The position numbers and the translations under genes are program-made. A stretch of DNA of 64,000 nt from Maribacter sp. BPC-D8 (GTDB taxonomy: Bacteria > Bacteroidota > Bacteroidia > Flavobacteriales > Flavobacteriaceae). The stretch lies in the NCBI RefSeq assembly GCF_035207705.1, contig NZ_CP128187.1, positions 4,216,001 through 4,280,000 on the forward strand. The letters run 5' to 3'. Positions within the stretch are counted from its first letter, which is position 1. Every line of letters starts with the position of its first letter. The notes under the pieces are model-generated. The model did not search any database and was not told the DNA's origin. It worked only from the letters and a program-made list of their open reading frames with translations. Positions 50,811-59,818 of the stretch are shown piece by piece.

Positions 50811-51422
50811 ATGATACAGATTAAAAATTTTAAAAGCATTGCCGTGGTATGTACCATGGCAATGCTTTTTTTATCTTGTAAAGATGATTACAAGAGAGTT
50901 GGTGAAGAAGCGGTAAAGGAAGTTTTCCCCAGAAGTGTGGCACAAAACTTTGTGGCTACCTATACCGAATCTCCTGAAAAATTAGGGTCTGAAGATGAAG
51001 GTTCTTCTAAAGTTATGGCAGTACTATCGGGACCTATAAGAAACGATTTTGAGCAGCTGTCTTTTCCTTATCAAACCTTTCCAGAAGGCTTGTTAGTGGA
51101 GATTTTCAATGAGAAGAATGAAAAAACAACTATAGAAGCAGATTTTGGAGTGTTGTACTCTAAGACTTCTATCGTAGATTTGCGTGGTAATGTGCTTATA
51201 AAAAGTGATGATGGTAAGAAATTAGCAACATCTCAATTGTATTATGATCGCGGTAATGAATGGGCATTTACACAAGAGAAATTTACATTTACCAATCCTG
51301 ATGATGGAACGGTGATGGATGGTGAAGGAATGGATATTCAGAAAGACCTTAAGTTTTTAAATGCGCATAAAACCTATGGTCTTATGTTGATTAAAGAAGA
51401 TAAAGAACAAGAGAATGATTAA
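50811..51422 (+). CDS. lptC: LptC, LPS export periplasmic protein
   Basis: 203 aa lipoprotein: the signal ends in AMLFLSC (Cys23). The beta-jellyroll typical of LptC is seen from about 55 to 190, with LSGPIRNDFEQ, FPEGLLVEIFNEKNEKTTIEADFGVLY and DLRGNVLIKSDDGKKLATSQLYYDR, the last being the strongest family signature. It bridges LptBFG to LptA for LPS transport. Its first codons contain a perfect terminator-like hairpin, so expression may depend on readthrough; Met16 or Met18 would be alternative starts lacking most of the signal. Confidence 0.82.
   Translation: MIQIKNFKSIAVVCTMAMLFLSCKDDYKRVGEEAVKEVFPRSVAQNFVATYTESPEKLGSEDEGSSKVMAVLSGPIRNDFEQLSFPYQTFPEGLLVEIFNEKNEKTTIEADFGVLYSKTSIVDLRGNVLIKSDDGKKLATSQLYYDRGNEWAFTQEKFTFTNPDDGTVMDGEGMDIQKDLKFLNAHKTYGLMLIKEDKEQEND
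50835..50872 (+). terminator. Intrinsic terminator inside the first codons of lptC
   Basis: AGCATTGCC-G-TGGTA and TACCA-T-GGCAATGCT form a 15-bp stem (one G-U pair) around a 2-nt loop, followed by seven T. It lies 29 bp after the stop of the TPR gene and codes for lptC residues 9-19 at the same time. Confidence 0.75.
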
Positions 51423-51621
51423 TATTTTAAGGTATACAGAGTACTTATATGTTATAGTAGCTGGTTTTTCAATTTTTAGAATTTTTACAGATTGGAATAC
51501 AGATAGAAGTATGGCTTATTTTTTCATATTTTTTGCCATAGTATCTATAGGTATGTTCTTGTTCAGAAGAAACTACAGAAAAAAATTCGAACAACGTAAA
51601 CGGGATAATCAAAACAAATAG
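51415..51621 (+). CDS. Small two-TM protein, unknown
   Basis: 68 aa with two hydrophobic segments (about 9-25 and 34-52) and a very basic tail (RRNYRKKFEQRKRDNQNK). It overlaps the end of lptC by 8 bp and its TAG stop shares its last base with the GTG start of the CNNM-like gene, so it is clearly a translated link in the operon. Not recognised. Confidence 0.7.
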   Translation: MINILRYTEYLYVIVAGFSIFRIFTDWNTDRSMAYFFIFFAIVSIGMFLFRRNYRKKFEQRKRDNQNK

Positions 51622-52907
51622 TGGGTACAGCCGGTATTATCATTATACTTTCCTTGATTTTTTCAGCATTTTTCTCAGGAATGGAAATTGCCTTTATTTC
51701 TGCGAACAAAATCCATATTGAAATAGAGAAAAAACAAGAGGGCTTTTTGGCTAGGGTATTAACTAGATTAACCAAAAAACCATCTAAGTTTATTGCAACC
51801 ATGCTTATTGGAAACAATATAGCCCTGGTTATTTATGGTCTTTTCATGGGCGATGTGCTTATGAACTGGTTTGCAGGTATTGCGCCAGATAATGCTTTTT
51901 TAAAGTTGTTGCTAACAGATTTTAGTCTGTTGACCCAAACATTGATTTCTACCTTCGTTATTTTAATAACAGCAGAGTTTTTGCCAAAGGTGCTCTTTCA
52001 GATTTATGCAAATAACCTGTTGAAGTTATTGGCGATACCAGCATTTTTATTTTACATATTATTCTCGTTCATATCAGATTTTATTATTTGGATTTCTGAT
52101 TTGATATTGAAACATGTGTTTGGAACATCGGGCGATGAAGTGCAGCTTGCCTTTAGTAAGTTAGAGTTGGGTGATTATATTACCGAACAGATGGAAACTA
52201 TAGAGGAAGAAGATGAGGTAGATACCGAAATACAAATATTTCAGAATGCATTAGAATTTGCGGCTGTAAAAGCGCGAGAAGTTATGGTTCCAAGAACTGA
52301 GATTGTAGCTGTAGAAATGTATGAGAGTCCGAAAAATTTGGCGAAAATATTTACAGAAACAGGCTACTCCAAAATATTAGTATTTAATGATACGGTAGAT
52401 AATGTAATTGGTTATGTGCATTCTTATGAGTTATTCAAGAAGCCAAAGACTATCAAAAGCATTTTATTACCTGTAGAGTTTGTACCAGAAACAATGCTAA
52501 TTCAAGATATACTAAACGTATTGATTAAAAAACGTAAAAGTATAGCGGTAGTCTTAGATGAATATGGTGGCACATCGGGTCTTGTGACAGTGGAGGATAT
52601 TGTTGAAGAGCTATTTGGAGAGATAGAAGATGAGCATGATACAACAGATTTAAGGGAAGAAGTGGTTGATGAACGTCACTTTTTGTTCTCTGCAAGATTA
52701 GAAGTTGATGATATTAATGAAAATCATAAATTAAATCTTCCGGTATCAGATGAATATGAGACCTTAGGTGGTCTTTTGGTACATACCCTAGGGGAAATTC
52801 CAGATAAAGAAGTAGAGCTTACCATAGCGTCTTATAAGTTTACTGTACTAGAAGTTTCTAACACCAAAATCGATTTGATTTCGATAGAAGTTTTGGAAGA
52901 GGAATAA
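51621..52907 (+). CDS. CNNM/CorC-like hemolysin-family transporter
   Basis: 428 aa, starting with GTG at 51621 (VGTAGIIIILSLIF), because no ATG lies nearer and the DUF21 domain begins here. Order: DUF21 transmembrane domain (about 1-140, three to four segments), a CBS pair (about 210-330, containing EVMVPRTEIVAVEM and DILNVLIKKRKSIAVVLDEYGGTSGLVTVEDIVEELFGEIEDEH), and the CorC/HlyC C-terminal domain (about 345-425). CNNM proteins are linked to Mg2+ handling; the historical 'hemolysin' name is not meaningful. Stop of the small gene and this start share one base. Confidence 0.85.
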   Translation: MGTAGIIIILSLIFSAFFSGMEIAFISANKIHIEIEKKQEGFLARVLTRLTKKPSKFIATMLIGNNIALVIYGLFMGDVLMNWFAGIAPDNAFLKLLLTDFSLLTQTLISTFVILITAEFLPKVLFQIYANNLLKLLAIPAFLFYILFSFISDFIIWISDLILKHVFGTSGDEVQLAFSKLELGDYITEQMETIEEEDEVDTEIQIFQNALEFAAVKAREVMVPRTEIVAVEMYESPKNLAKIFTETGYSKILVFNDTVDNVIGYVHSYELFKKPKTIKSILLPVEFVPETMLIQDILNVLIKKRKSIAVVLDEYGGTSGLVTVEDIVEELFGEIEDEHDTTDLREEVVDERHFLFSARLEVDDINENHKLNLPVSDEYETLGGLLVHTLGEIPDKEVELTIASYKFTVLEVSNTKIDLISIEVLEEE

Positions 52908-52967
52908 CAGTGCATCAATCAATAAATTAGGAGTCTTTTTAGTTTTTATTATTTCAATTAAAAATGG

Positions 52968-52975
52968 TAGTTTTG
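52968..52975 (+). promoter_or_regulatory. Candidate -7 element (TAGTTTTG) for the PpiD-like gene
   Basis: TAGTTTTG matches TAnnTTTG, 42 bp before the ATG at 53018. The -33 element is unclear, so the call is tentative. Confidence 0.45.
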
Positions 52976-53017
52976 CCTCCCAATAACCACAAACGATTAT
53001 TTTAAACGTTAATTAGA

Positions 53018-55135
53018 ATGGCAGTATTAGAAAATATTAGGAAACGTACAACAGTGTTGATCTTGATAATAGGTTTAGCACTTTTTGCATTTGTTATTTC
53101 TGGGGTTTTTACCAGTAGCAATTTTGGAGGAGAAAAAGTAGGCTCATCAGTAGCTGAAATTAATGGAGAAGATATTTCTATTGATGAATTCAGAAGAGAA
53201 GTTGAAGTAGCTTCAAATAGAGTTGGTCCAACAGCATCATCTATGCAGGTTGTAAACCAAGTTTGGGAGAACAAAGTTAGAAAGACAATTTTAGGTGAGC
53301 AATTTGAAGATTTAGGTATTGGTATTGAGCAAGATCAAATTGTTGATTTTCTTAGAACTACCGGTTATGCACAGAATCCTCAGTTTCAAGACCAGAACGG
53401 TCAGTTCGATGCAAACATGTTTAGACAAACTGTAGCTGATTGGAAAGTAAACAACCCTGCTCAATACGAAGCTTGGCTGCAAACAGAAGATGAAATTATT
53501 GAATTGGCAAAAGAGCAGACTTATTTTAATATGGTAAGAGCTGGTGTTGGTGCTACTTTGAAAGAAGGTGAGTTAGATTATAAGTTGGCTAACGAAAAAA
53601 TGGACATTAAGTACGTAAGAGTACCTTATACTTCAATTGCCGATAGCACTATTTCGGTTACTAAAAGTGAAATTGCTGATTACGTTAGTAAGCATAAAGA
53701 GGAATATAAGCAAGATCCTGCTAGAGATTTACAATATGTATATTTTCAAGAAAAACCATCTGAAGCTGATCAAGCTGCTATTAAAGAAGAGATTACTAAA
53801 CTTTTAGATGATACTGTTGAATACAATTCTCAAACAGATCGTAACGATACTATTAAAGGTTTTAGAAATACAAAAGATGTTACTGCATTTTTAGATAGAT
53901 ATTCAGACACTAAGTTTGATACTATCTTTAAAGCTAAGAAGAATTTACCTTCAAGTGTTGCTGATACATTGATGAGTTTAAATGTTGGTCAAATCTACGG
54001 TCCTTATAAAGATGGAAATTCGTATAAGATTTCTAAAATGATCGCTAGAAAGCCAAATGGTTCTGTAAAAGCTAGTCATATTCTATTGGCTTACACAGGT
54101 GCAACTAGAGCTAACCCTGCTGTAACTAGAACAAAAGAAGAAGCGGAAGCTAAAGCAAAAGAATTATTAAGAGAGGCTAAGAAATCTGGAGTAGTATTTT
54201 CAGAATTGGCAAGAGACAACTCTGACGGACCATCTGCACCAAACGGTGGAGATTTAGGATACTTCCAAAAAGGAGTTATGGTTCCTAAATTCAATGACTT
54301 TGCATTCAACAATAATGAAGGGTCAATTGGTTTGGTTGAAACTGATTTCGGTTTTCACGTTATTAAAATAGATGACAAAGAAGATGTAGTTCAAGTTGCT
54401 ACAATCTCAAGAGAAATAGTTGCATCAGAAGAAACAATAAACACATTGTTTACAAGTGCTACGAAATTTGAAATGGAAACTACAGATGATGAAAGTGCAT
54501 TTTCAACATTGGCTAAGAAAGATGAATATGTAGTTCGTCCGGTAAATAAGATTAAAGCTTTAGATGAAAATCTTCCTGGCTTAACAAATCAAAGAAACAT
54601 TGTTCAGTGGGCTTTTAATGGCGATACTAAAGTTGGCGACGTAAAGAGATTCAACATTAACAACGGTTATGCTGTTGTTCAGTTAACAGGTAGTTATGCT
54701 GCAGGTGTAATGAGTGCTGAAGATGCTTCTGTGCTTGTTTTACCAATTATAAGAAAAGAACGTAAGGCAGCTCAAATAATAGCGGCTAACAAGGGTAAAG
54801 ATATGAGTGCTATTGCATCTGATAATGGTGTAAGCATTTCAAATGGTTCTGCGTTAACAGTGAAGTCTCCAACAATACCTGGCGCTGGTAGTGAGCCAGT
54901 TGTAGTAGGTACTGCTTACGGAATGGCTGCTGGTGCAACTTCAGGATTGATTCAAGGGAACACGGGTGTTTTCAAAATTGAAATCGTGAAGAAGACAGAA
55001 GCTCCTAAATTAGATAACTATAGTGTATATGCTAATACGCTTAAAACAGGAGCTGCTAGCCGTGTGAACACTGCAGTATACAATGCGTTGAAAGACGGTT
55101 CTGAAATAGAAGATAAAAGAGCTACTTTTTACTAG
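53018..55135 (+). CDS. PpiD/SurA-like peptidylprolyl isomerase
   Basis: 705 aa. One N-terminal membrane anchor (VLILIIGLALFAFVISGVF, ~13-31), then a SurA_N-like chaperone domain (about 40-180, VAEINGEDISIDEFRREVEVA), a parvulin rotamase domain (about 345-455, KASHILLAYTG...FSELARDNSDGPSAPNGGDLGYFQKGVMVPKFNDFAF) and a C-terminal domain. It acts as an anchored foldase for proteins crossing the periplasm. It ends 58 bp before the convergent GHMP kinase, with a shared terminator between. Confidence 0.87.
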   Translation: MAVLENIRKRTTVLILIIGLALFAFVISGVFTSSNFGGEKVGSSVAEINGEDISIDEFRREVEVASNRVGPTASSMQVVNQVWENKVRKTILGEQFEDLGIGIEQDQIVDFLRTTGYAQNPQFQDQNGQFDANMFRQTVADWKVNNPAQYEAWLQTEDEIIELAKEQTYFNMVRAGVGATLKEGELDYKLANEKMDIKYVRVPYTSIADSTISVTKSEIADYVSKHKEEYKQDPARDLQYVYFQEKPSEADQAAIKEEITKLLDDTVEYNSQTDRNDTIKGFRNTKDVTAFLDRYSDTKFDTIFKAKKNLPSSVADTLMSLNVGQIYGPYKDGNSYKISKMIARKPNGSVKASHILLAYTGATRANPAVTRTKEEAEAKAKELLREAKKSGVVFSELARDNSDGPSAPNGGDLGYFQKGVMVPKFNDFAFNNNEGSIGLVETDFGFHVIKIDDKEDVVQVATISREIVASEETINTLFTSATKFEMETTDDESAFSTLAKKDEYVVRPVNKIKALDENLPGLTNQRNIVQWAFNGDTKVGDVKRFNINNGYAVVQLTGSYAAGVMSAEDASVLVLPIIRKERKAAQIIAANKGKDMSAIASDNGVSISNGSALTVKSPTIPGAGSEPVVVGTAYGMAAGATSGLIQGNTGVFKIEIVKKTEAPKLDNYSVYANTLKTGAASRVNTAVYNALKDGSEIEDKRATFY

Positions 55136-55163
55136 TAGATACTTTAAGATTTATATATAAAAA

Positions 55164-55190
55164 AAAGGGCATCCAATTTGGATGCCCTTT
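55164..55190. terminator. Bidirectional intrinsic terminator
   Basis: AAAGGGCATCCAA-T-TTGGATGCCCTTT is a perfect palindrome with A-run and T-run on the two sides. It lies between the converging PpiD-like and GHMP kinase genes and can stop both transcripts. Confidence 0.9.
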
Positions 55191-55192
55191 TT

Positions 55193-56101
55193 TTATAGTA
55201 TCATTTTTGAGTAGGGGAGAATAGTATTGTAACCTTTTTTCTTGAAGTATTGCATATCATCTTCAGTGCCTGTGGCAAGCACAAAATCGCCACCCCAAGC
55301 TCCCAAGCTTTTAATAGTTCTGGAATAATCAGAAAAAAGAGTTGCTTTAATAGTAAGTGTTTGAAGTGTTTCTGATAAAATAGCTTCGTGTTGGTTTAAT
55401 AAACCTTCAAACTCAGCTATGGCAGTACACTTTTTAATGTTTTCAGTTATAGCATCAATCTTGGTAATAAGAGCTTCTTTATTAATGTCTAAACTACGGT
55501 AGCTATTAATGGCGTCTCTACTATTCTTTTTCTGGTTTAGGTAAACAAAAAATAACTCATCCTTAAAATCGGGATTAAAAACTACCTTGTTTATTTTGGG
55601 TTCAAAACCATTTCTTTGGTAGGTAATTGCGGTATTATGTGTGGCACATGCAATATCATAACCACTGCCGCCAAATGTAGCTTCTAGCAATTCATACGGA
55701 TTAACGTTTGCCCAGGTAGCCATATTTGCAATCAATGTAGAAGAAGTGCCTAAGCCCCAATTTTTAGGGAAGGTAATTTTGGCTTCAATTACACTATATA
55801 CTGAAATACGTGATAAGAACTCAGAATTTAACTTTTGCGTTTCATTCAATATCTGTTGTAATCGATCTGAAACAGTTTCGTCAGTTGTATTAATAGTTTT
55901 AAAATCTGACTTAGAAAATTCAGCATAAAACCAGGTGTCGTCATTCTCGTCAACACTAAACCAGTGAATGGTTTCAGAATTTTTATTTCTAAGTTTTAAT
56001 GATTGTCCGAAAGATGTAGGTAAGGCTAAACCTTTTGCACCATCAAGAATGGCATATTCACCTGTGAGCAATAATTTTCCATTACTATAAAATTCTTTCA
56101 T
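55193..56101 (-). CDS. GYDIA-type GHMP kinase (mevalonate pathway)
   Basis: 302 aa. N-terminal FYSNGKLLLTGEYAILDGAKGLALPTSFG, the GHMP ATP loop WGLGTSSTLIANMATW and the clade-defining GGSGYDIACA box. The neighbour HMG-CoA reductase supports a role as mevalonate or phosphomevalonate kinase. The third GHMP motif is recognisable in GAWGGDFVLATG near 275. Seven bp separate it from the upstream HMG-CoA reductase, so one operon. Confidence 0.85.
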   Translation of the reverse strand: MKEFYSNGKLLLTGEYAILDGAKGLALPTSFGQSLKLRNKNSETIHWFSVDENDDTWFYAEFSKSDFKTINTTDETVSDRLQQILNETQKLNSEFLSRISVYSVIEAKITFPKNWGLGTSSTLIANMATWANVNPYELLEATFGGSGYDIACATHNTAITYQRNGFEPKINKVVFNPDFKDELFFVYLNQKKNSRDAINSYRSLDINKEALITKIDAITENIKKCTAIAEFEGLLNQHEAILSETLQTLTIKATLFSDYSRTIKSLGAWGGDFVLATGTEDDMQYFKKKGYNTILPYSKMIL

Positions 56102-56108
56102 AGATACC

Positions 56109-57425
56109 TTACTTTCTTATGTTACTTAGTTGAATTTCTACACCATGGTGTGTAACGGGGTTGGTTTTAAAATACTCGATCAACGTAGCTTTTTCGTTTT
56201 CATTTGCACCTAATTGGTTTAAAATATTCAGCAGGTGCATTTTCATATGTCCTTTTTGAATTCCGGTGGTAACCAAAGAACTTACTGCGGCAAAGTTCTG
56301 TGCTAGTCCCGCTACCGCTACAATTTGCATGAGTTCTTCGGCAGATGGTCGTTGAAGTATCTCCATATTCAACTTCACTAACGGATGCAGGTTTGTGAGT
56401 CCGCCAACGGTACCTAATGCTAATGGTAGTTCAATCCAGAATCTAAAAATTCCGTTTTCAATTTCGGCATGTGTTAAGCTGCTGTATTGACCATTTCTAC
56501 AAGCATATGCATGTACGCCGGCTTCTACGGCTCTAAAGTCATTTCCTGTAGCTAGAACAACGGCATCAATGCCGTTCATGATTCCTTTATTATGTGTAAC
56601 CGCGCGATATGGTTCTACTTTAGCGATTTTAATCGCCTGTATTATTTTTTCTGCGGTATGTTGAGGCGTTAATTCGGCTGTTAGTTTTAAATCTTCAACA
56701 GGGCAGCTTACTTCAGCGCGAACGGTACAATTGGGTACGTAGTTAGATAGTATGCTCATTACTACTTCAACATCTTTTTCTAGGGCTGAGAAGTCAGTAT
56801 AATTTGCAGCTTCCTTTTTCAATGTAGCTGCAAATTGCTCTAAGCAGCTATTTATGAAATTAGCGCCCATGGCGTCTTTCGTTTGAAAAGTAGCATGTAG
56901 TTGAAAGTAATTTTCTAGTTCGCTGGTTTTATCCTTGAGAACAATATCAGAAATACCACCGCCTCTTTTTTCCATGCTAGTGGTTAAAGAAGTGCTTTCT
57001 GCAAGTAAAATAGGTTTCAAGTAGGTGAAAAAGGAGTTCAGCTTTGTCGCTTCGCCTTTAAAAATAAAATGTACCTGACCTACTTTTTCAGTGCCTATGA
57101 TCTCAGCCTTAAATCCACCTTTGTTTAGCCAAAATTTTGCTGCTTTACTAGCAGCTGCAATAACCGAACTTTCTTCAATAGCCATGGGTATGGCATAAAG
57201 CGTTTCGTTAATTAAAAAATTAGGGGCAATGCCTAAGGGCATATAAAGATTGGTAAGTGTATTTTCAATAAACTCATCGTGCAATTGCTGAATACTAGAA
57301 TTTTCATTCCAATAGGTTTGCAATATTTTCTTTGATTGTGTTGCATTTTGGGTGTAATTAGTGGTGACCCAATCTATTTTTTCTTCTTTCGTAAGCTTGG
57401 AGAAACCGCTTATTGGCTTGGTCAT
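56109..57425 (-). CDS. Hydroxymethylglutaryl-CoA reductase, class II
   Basis: 438 aa. Order of motifs follows class II enzymes: SGFSKLTKEEKIDWV near the N-terminus, DAMGANFINSCLEQFA in the substrate loop, AVVLATGNDFRAVEAGVHAYA, LPLALGTVGGLTNLHP and the C-terminal KGHMKMHLLN with the catalytic His. Provides mevalonate for isoprenoids (operating in the synthetic direction in this phylum is inference). A 211-bp upstream gap separates it from DPP IV. Confidence 0.9.
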   Translation of the reverse strand: MTKPISGFSKLTKEEKIDWVTTNYTQNATQSKKILQTYWNENSSIQQLHDEFIENTLTNLYMPLGIAPNFLINETLYAIPMAIEESSVIAAASKAAKFWLNKGGFKAEIIGTEKVGQVHFIFKGEATKLNSFFTYLKPILLAESTSLTTSMEKRGGGISDIVLKDKTSELENYFQLHATFQTKDAMGANFINSCLEQFAATLKKEAANYTDFSALEKDVEVVMSILSNYVPNCTVRAEVSCPVEDLKLTAELTPQHTAEKIIQAIKIAKVEPYRAVTHNKGIMNGIDAVVLATGNDFRAVEAGVHAYACRNGQYSSLTHAEIENGIFRFWIELPLALGTVGGLTNLHPLVKLNMEILQRPSAEELMQIVAVAGLAQNFAAVSSLVTTGIQKGHMKMHLLNILNQLGANENEKATLIEYFKTNPVTHHGVEIQLSNIRK

Positions 57426-57636
57426 TTAGGTATAACTTTCAACTAATATTCAATGTTGTGTAAACGTCTAGATTTAGAAAAATACTACACATTTTTACGG
57501 TTGTAAAGATAAGCATATTGGCAAGAATCTATTTTCTTAGGGCAAAGCGTTAAAAGCGCTTTCTTTTTCACCTTAAAGCGTGTTTTTTTGAGGAAATAGT
57601 GGTAAACTTGAGAGATTTAACAAAATTCAAATTTTT

Positions 57637-59802
57637 ATGCGAAAAACACACTTATTTGCGTTGATTTTACTTTCGTTCACCGCAATTACTTGGGCACAGG
57701 AAAAACAGATTGAAGTTGCTGAAATATATCAAGGCGCTTTTAGAACAGAAGGGATGGATGCCCTTAGGTCTATGAAGAATGGCACCCAGTATACGGTTCT
57801 TAATTCGAATAGGTTCAGCCAGATTACTACGGTTGATAAATACGATTACAAAACATTAGAAAAAGTAGGTACAGTAGTTTCTTCTGCAGATTTAGCAGAT
57901 ATTCCTTCATTTTCATCTTATGACTTCAGTTCAGATGAAAAAAAGATTTTATTATCTACAGAAGTAGAGCCTATTTTTAGACACTCTACATTAGGTATTT
58001 TTTATGTGTACGATATAGCTACAAAAAAGGTAGTGAAGGTAAGTGCTGACAAAATACAAGAACCATTATTATCTCCGAATGGTAGTCAGGTTGCCTATGT
58101 AAAGAATAATAATATCTACATTTTTAATTTGGGTTCGGGTGAAACCAAGCAGATTACTGCTGACGGAGTAACAAATAAGATTATCAATGGTGTTACCGAT
58201 TGGGTATATGAAGAGGAGTTTGCATTCGTTCGTGCTTTCGAATGGAATACCGATGGTTCTAAAATAGCTTTTTTACGTTTTGATGAAACAAATGTTCCAG
58301 AGTTTTCTATGGATGTTTATGGAACAGGACTATATCAACAACCCCATGTATTTAAATATCCAAAAGCAGGCGAGAACAATTCTATAGTTACGTTGCATCT
58401 TTTAGATGTTGCAAGTGGATCGATTTCTGCAGTAAATACCAATAATGCATATTACATTCCGCGTATTAAATGGATGAACCATAAAGATATGTTGAGTGTT
58501 CAAACCTTGAACAGACATCAAGATCATTTAACCATGTATACGGTAAATGCAAAAAAAGGAGATGTATCGGTTTTATTGGAGGAGAAAGATGATGCGTATG
58601 TTGAAATCACCGACAACCTAACATTTTTAGAAGACGATAGCTTTATCTGGACAAGCGAAAAAGATGGCTATAACCATATTTACCTTTATGGAGAAGATGG
58701 TAGTTTAATGAACCAGATTACAAAAGGCGATTGGGAAGTAACCAAATACTACGGTTACGACCAAAACGAAGATAAAATTTACTATCAATCAACTGAAAAT
58801 GGTTCTATAAACCGTGGCGTTTATAATATTAGCAGCGGTGGTGATGATAAAAAAGGTTTAGCAGTAACTAAAGGAACGAACAACGCATCTTTTAGTGCAG
58901 ATTTTACATATTTCATCAATACATTCTCAAGTGCAGAAATGCCTCAGGTATATACCTTACATCAAGCCATTAATGGTAAGAAGGTAAAAGATATAAAAGA
59001 CAATAGTCAATTATTGAAGAGGTTAGAAGGTTATGCTGTGAGTCCGAAAGAGTTCTCTACAATTTCTATTAATGGTAATGATCTTAATATGTACATGATC
59101 AAGCCAAAAGATTTTGATCCTTCAAAAAAGTATCCTTTATTCATGTATCAATATAGTGGTCCTGGTTCGCAAAATGTGAGCAATAGTTGGATGGGTGCTA
59201 ATGATTACTGGCACCAAATGTTAGTAGCTGAAGGGTATATTGTAGCTTGTGTAGATGGTCGTGGAACCGGATTTAAAGGAAGGGATTTCAAAAAAGTTAC
59301 TCAAAAAGAATTAGGAAAATACGAGGTAGAAGACCAAATTGCTGCAGCCAAAAAATTAAGTGAGTTGCCGTATATAGATGAAGAAAGAACCGGTATATGG
59401 GGTTGGAGCTATGGTGGCTTTATGTCAACCAATTGTATTTTAAAAGGAAATGATACTTTTGAAATGGCAATTGCTGTTGCGCCGGTTACATCATGGGCTT
59501 TTTACGACACCATTTATACGGAACGCTACATGCAAACTCCGCAAGAAAACCCAAGTGGTTATGATGACAACTCACCATTTAATTATCCGCAAATGTTAGA
59601 AGGTGATTATTTGTTGATACATGGTACAGGTGATGATAATGTACATGTACAAAACTCAATGCGAATGATCGAAGCTTTAATACAGGCAGATAAGCAATTC
59701 GATTGGGGAATTTATCCAGACAAAAATCATGGAATTTACGGTGGAAACACAAGAATTCACCTTTTCAATAAGATGACCAATTTTATAAAAGAAAAACTTT
59801 AA
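57637..59802 (+). CDS. Dipeptidyl peptidase IV (S9B)
   Basis: 721 aa secreted serine peptidase (signal peptide to TWAQ, ~21). N-terminal eight-bladed propeller with the DWVYEEEFAF double-Glu motif that binds the substrate N-terminus; C-terminal alpha/beta-hydrolase with Ser591 in GWSYGG, Asp666 in GTGDDNVH and His698 in KNHGIYGG. It removes Xaa-Pro/Xaa-Ala dipeptides from periplasmic peptides. Followed by a POT-family peptide transporter gene after 16 bp: together they digest and import peptides. Confidence 0.92.
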   Translation: MRKTHLFALILLSFTAITWAQEKQIEVAEIYQGAFRTEGMDALRSMKNGTQYTVLNSNRFSQITTVDKYDYKTLEKVGTVVSSADLADIPSFSSYDFSSDEKKILLSTEVEPIFRHSTLGIFYVYDIATKKVVKVSADKIQEPLLSPNGSQVAYVKNNNIYIFNLGSGETKQITADGVTNKIINGVTDWVYEEEFAFVRAFEWNTDGSKIAFLRFDETNVPEFSMDVYGTGLYQQPHVFKYPKAGENNSIVTLHLLDVASGSISAVNTNNAYYIPRIKWMNHKDMLSVQTLNRHQDHLTMYTVNAKKGDVSVLLEEKDDAYVEITDNLTFLEDDSFIWTSEKDGYNHIYLYGEDGSLMNQITKGDWEVTKYYGYDQNEDKIYYQSTENGSINRGVYNISSGGDDKKGLAVTKGTNNASFSADFTYFINTFSSAEMPQVYTLHQAINGKKVKDIKDNSQLLKRLEGYAVSPKEFSTISINGNDLNMYMIKPKDFDPSKKYPLFMYQYSGPGSQNVSNSWMGANDYWHQMLVAEGYIVACVDGRGTGFKGRDFKKVTQKELGKYEVEDQIAAAKKLSELPYIDEERTGIWGWSYGGFMSTNCILKGNDTFEMAIAVAPVTSWAFYDTIYTERYMQTPQENPSGYDDNSPFNYPQMLEGDYLLIHGTGDDNVHVQNSMRMIEALIQADKQFDWGIYPDKNHGIYGGNTRIHLFNKMTNFIKEKL

Positions 59803-59818
59803 TCAAACTAACAACAAT

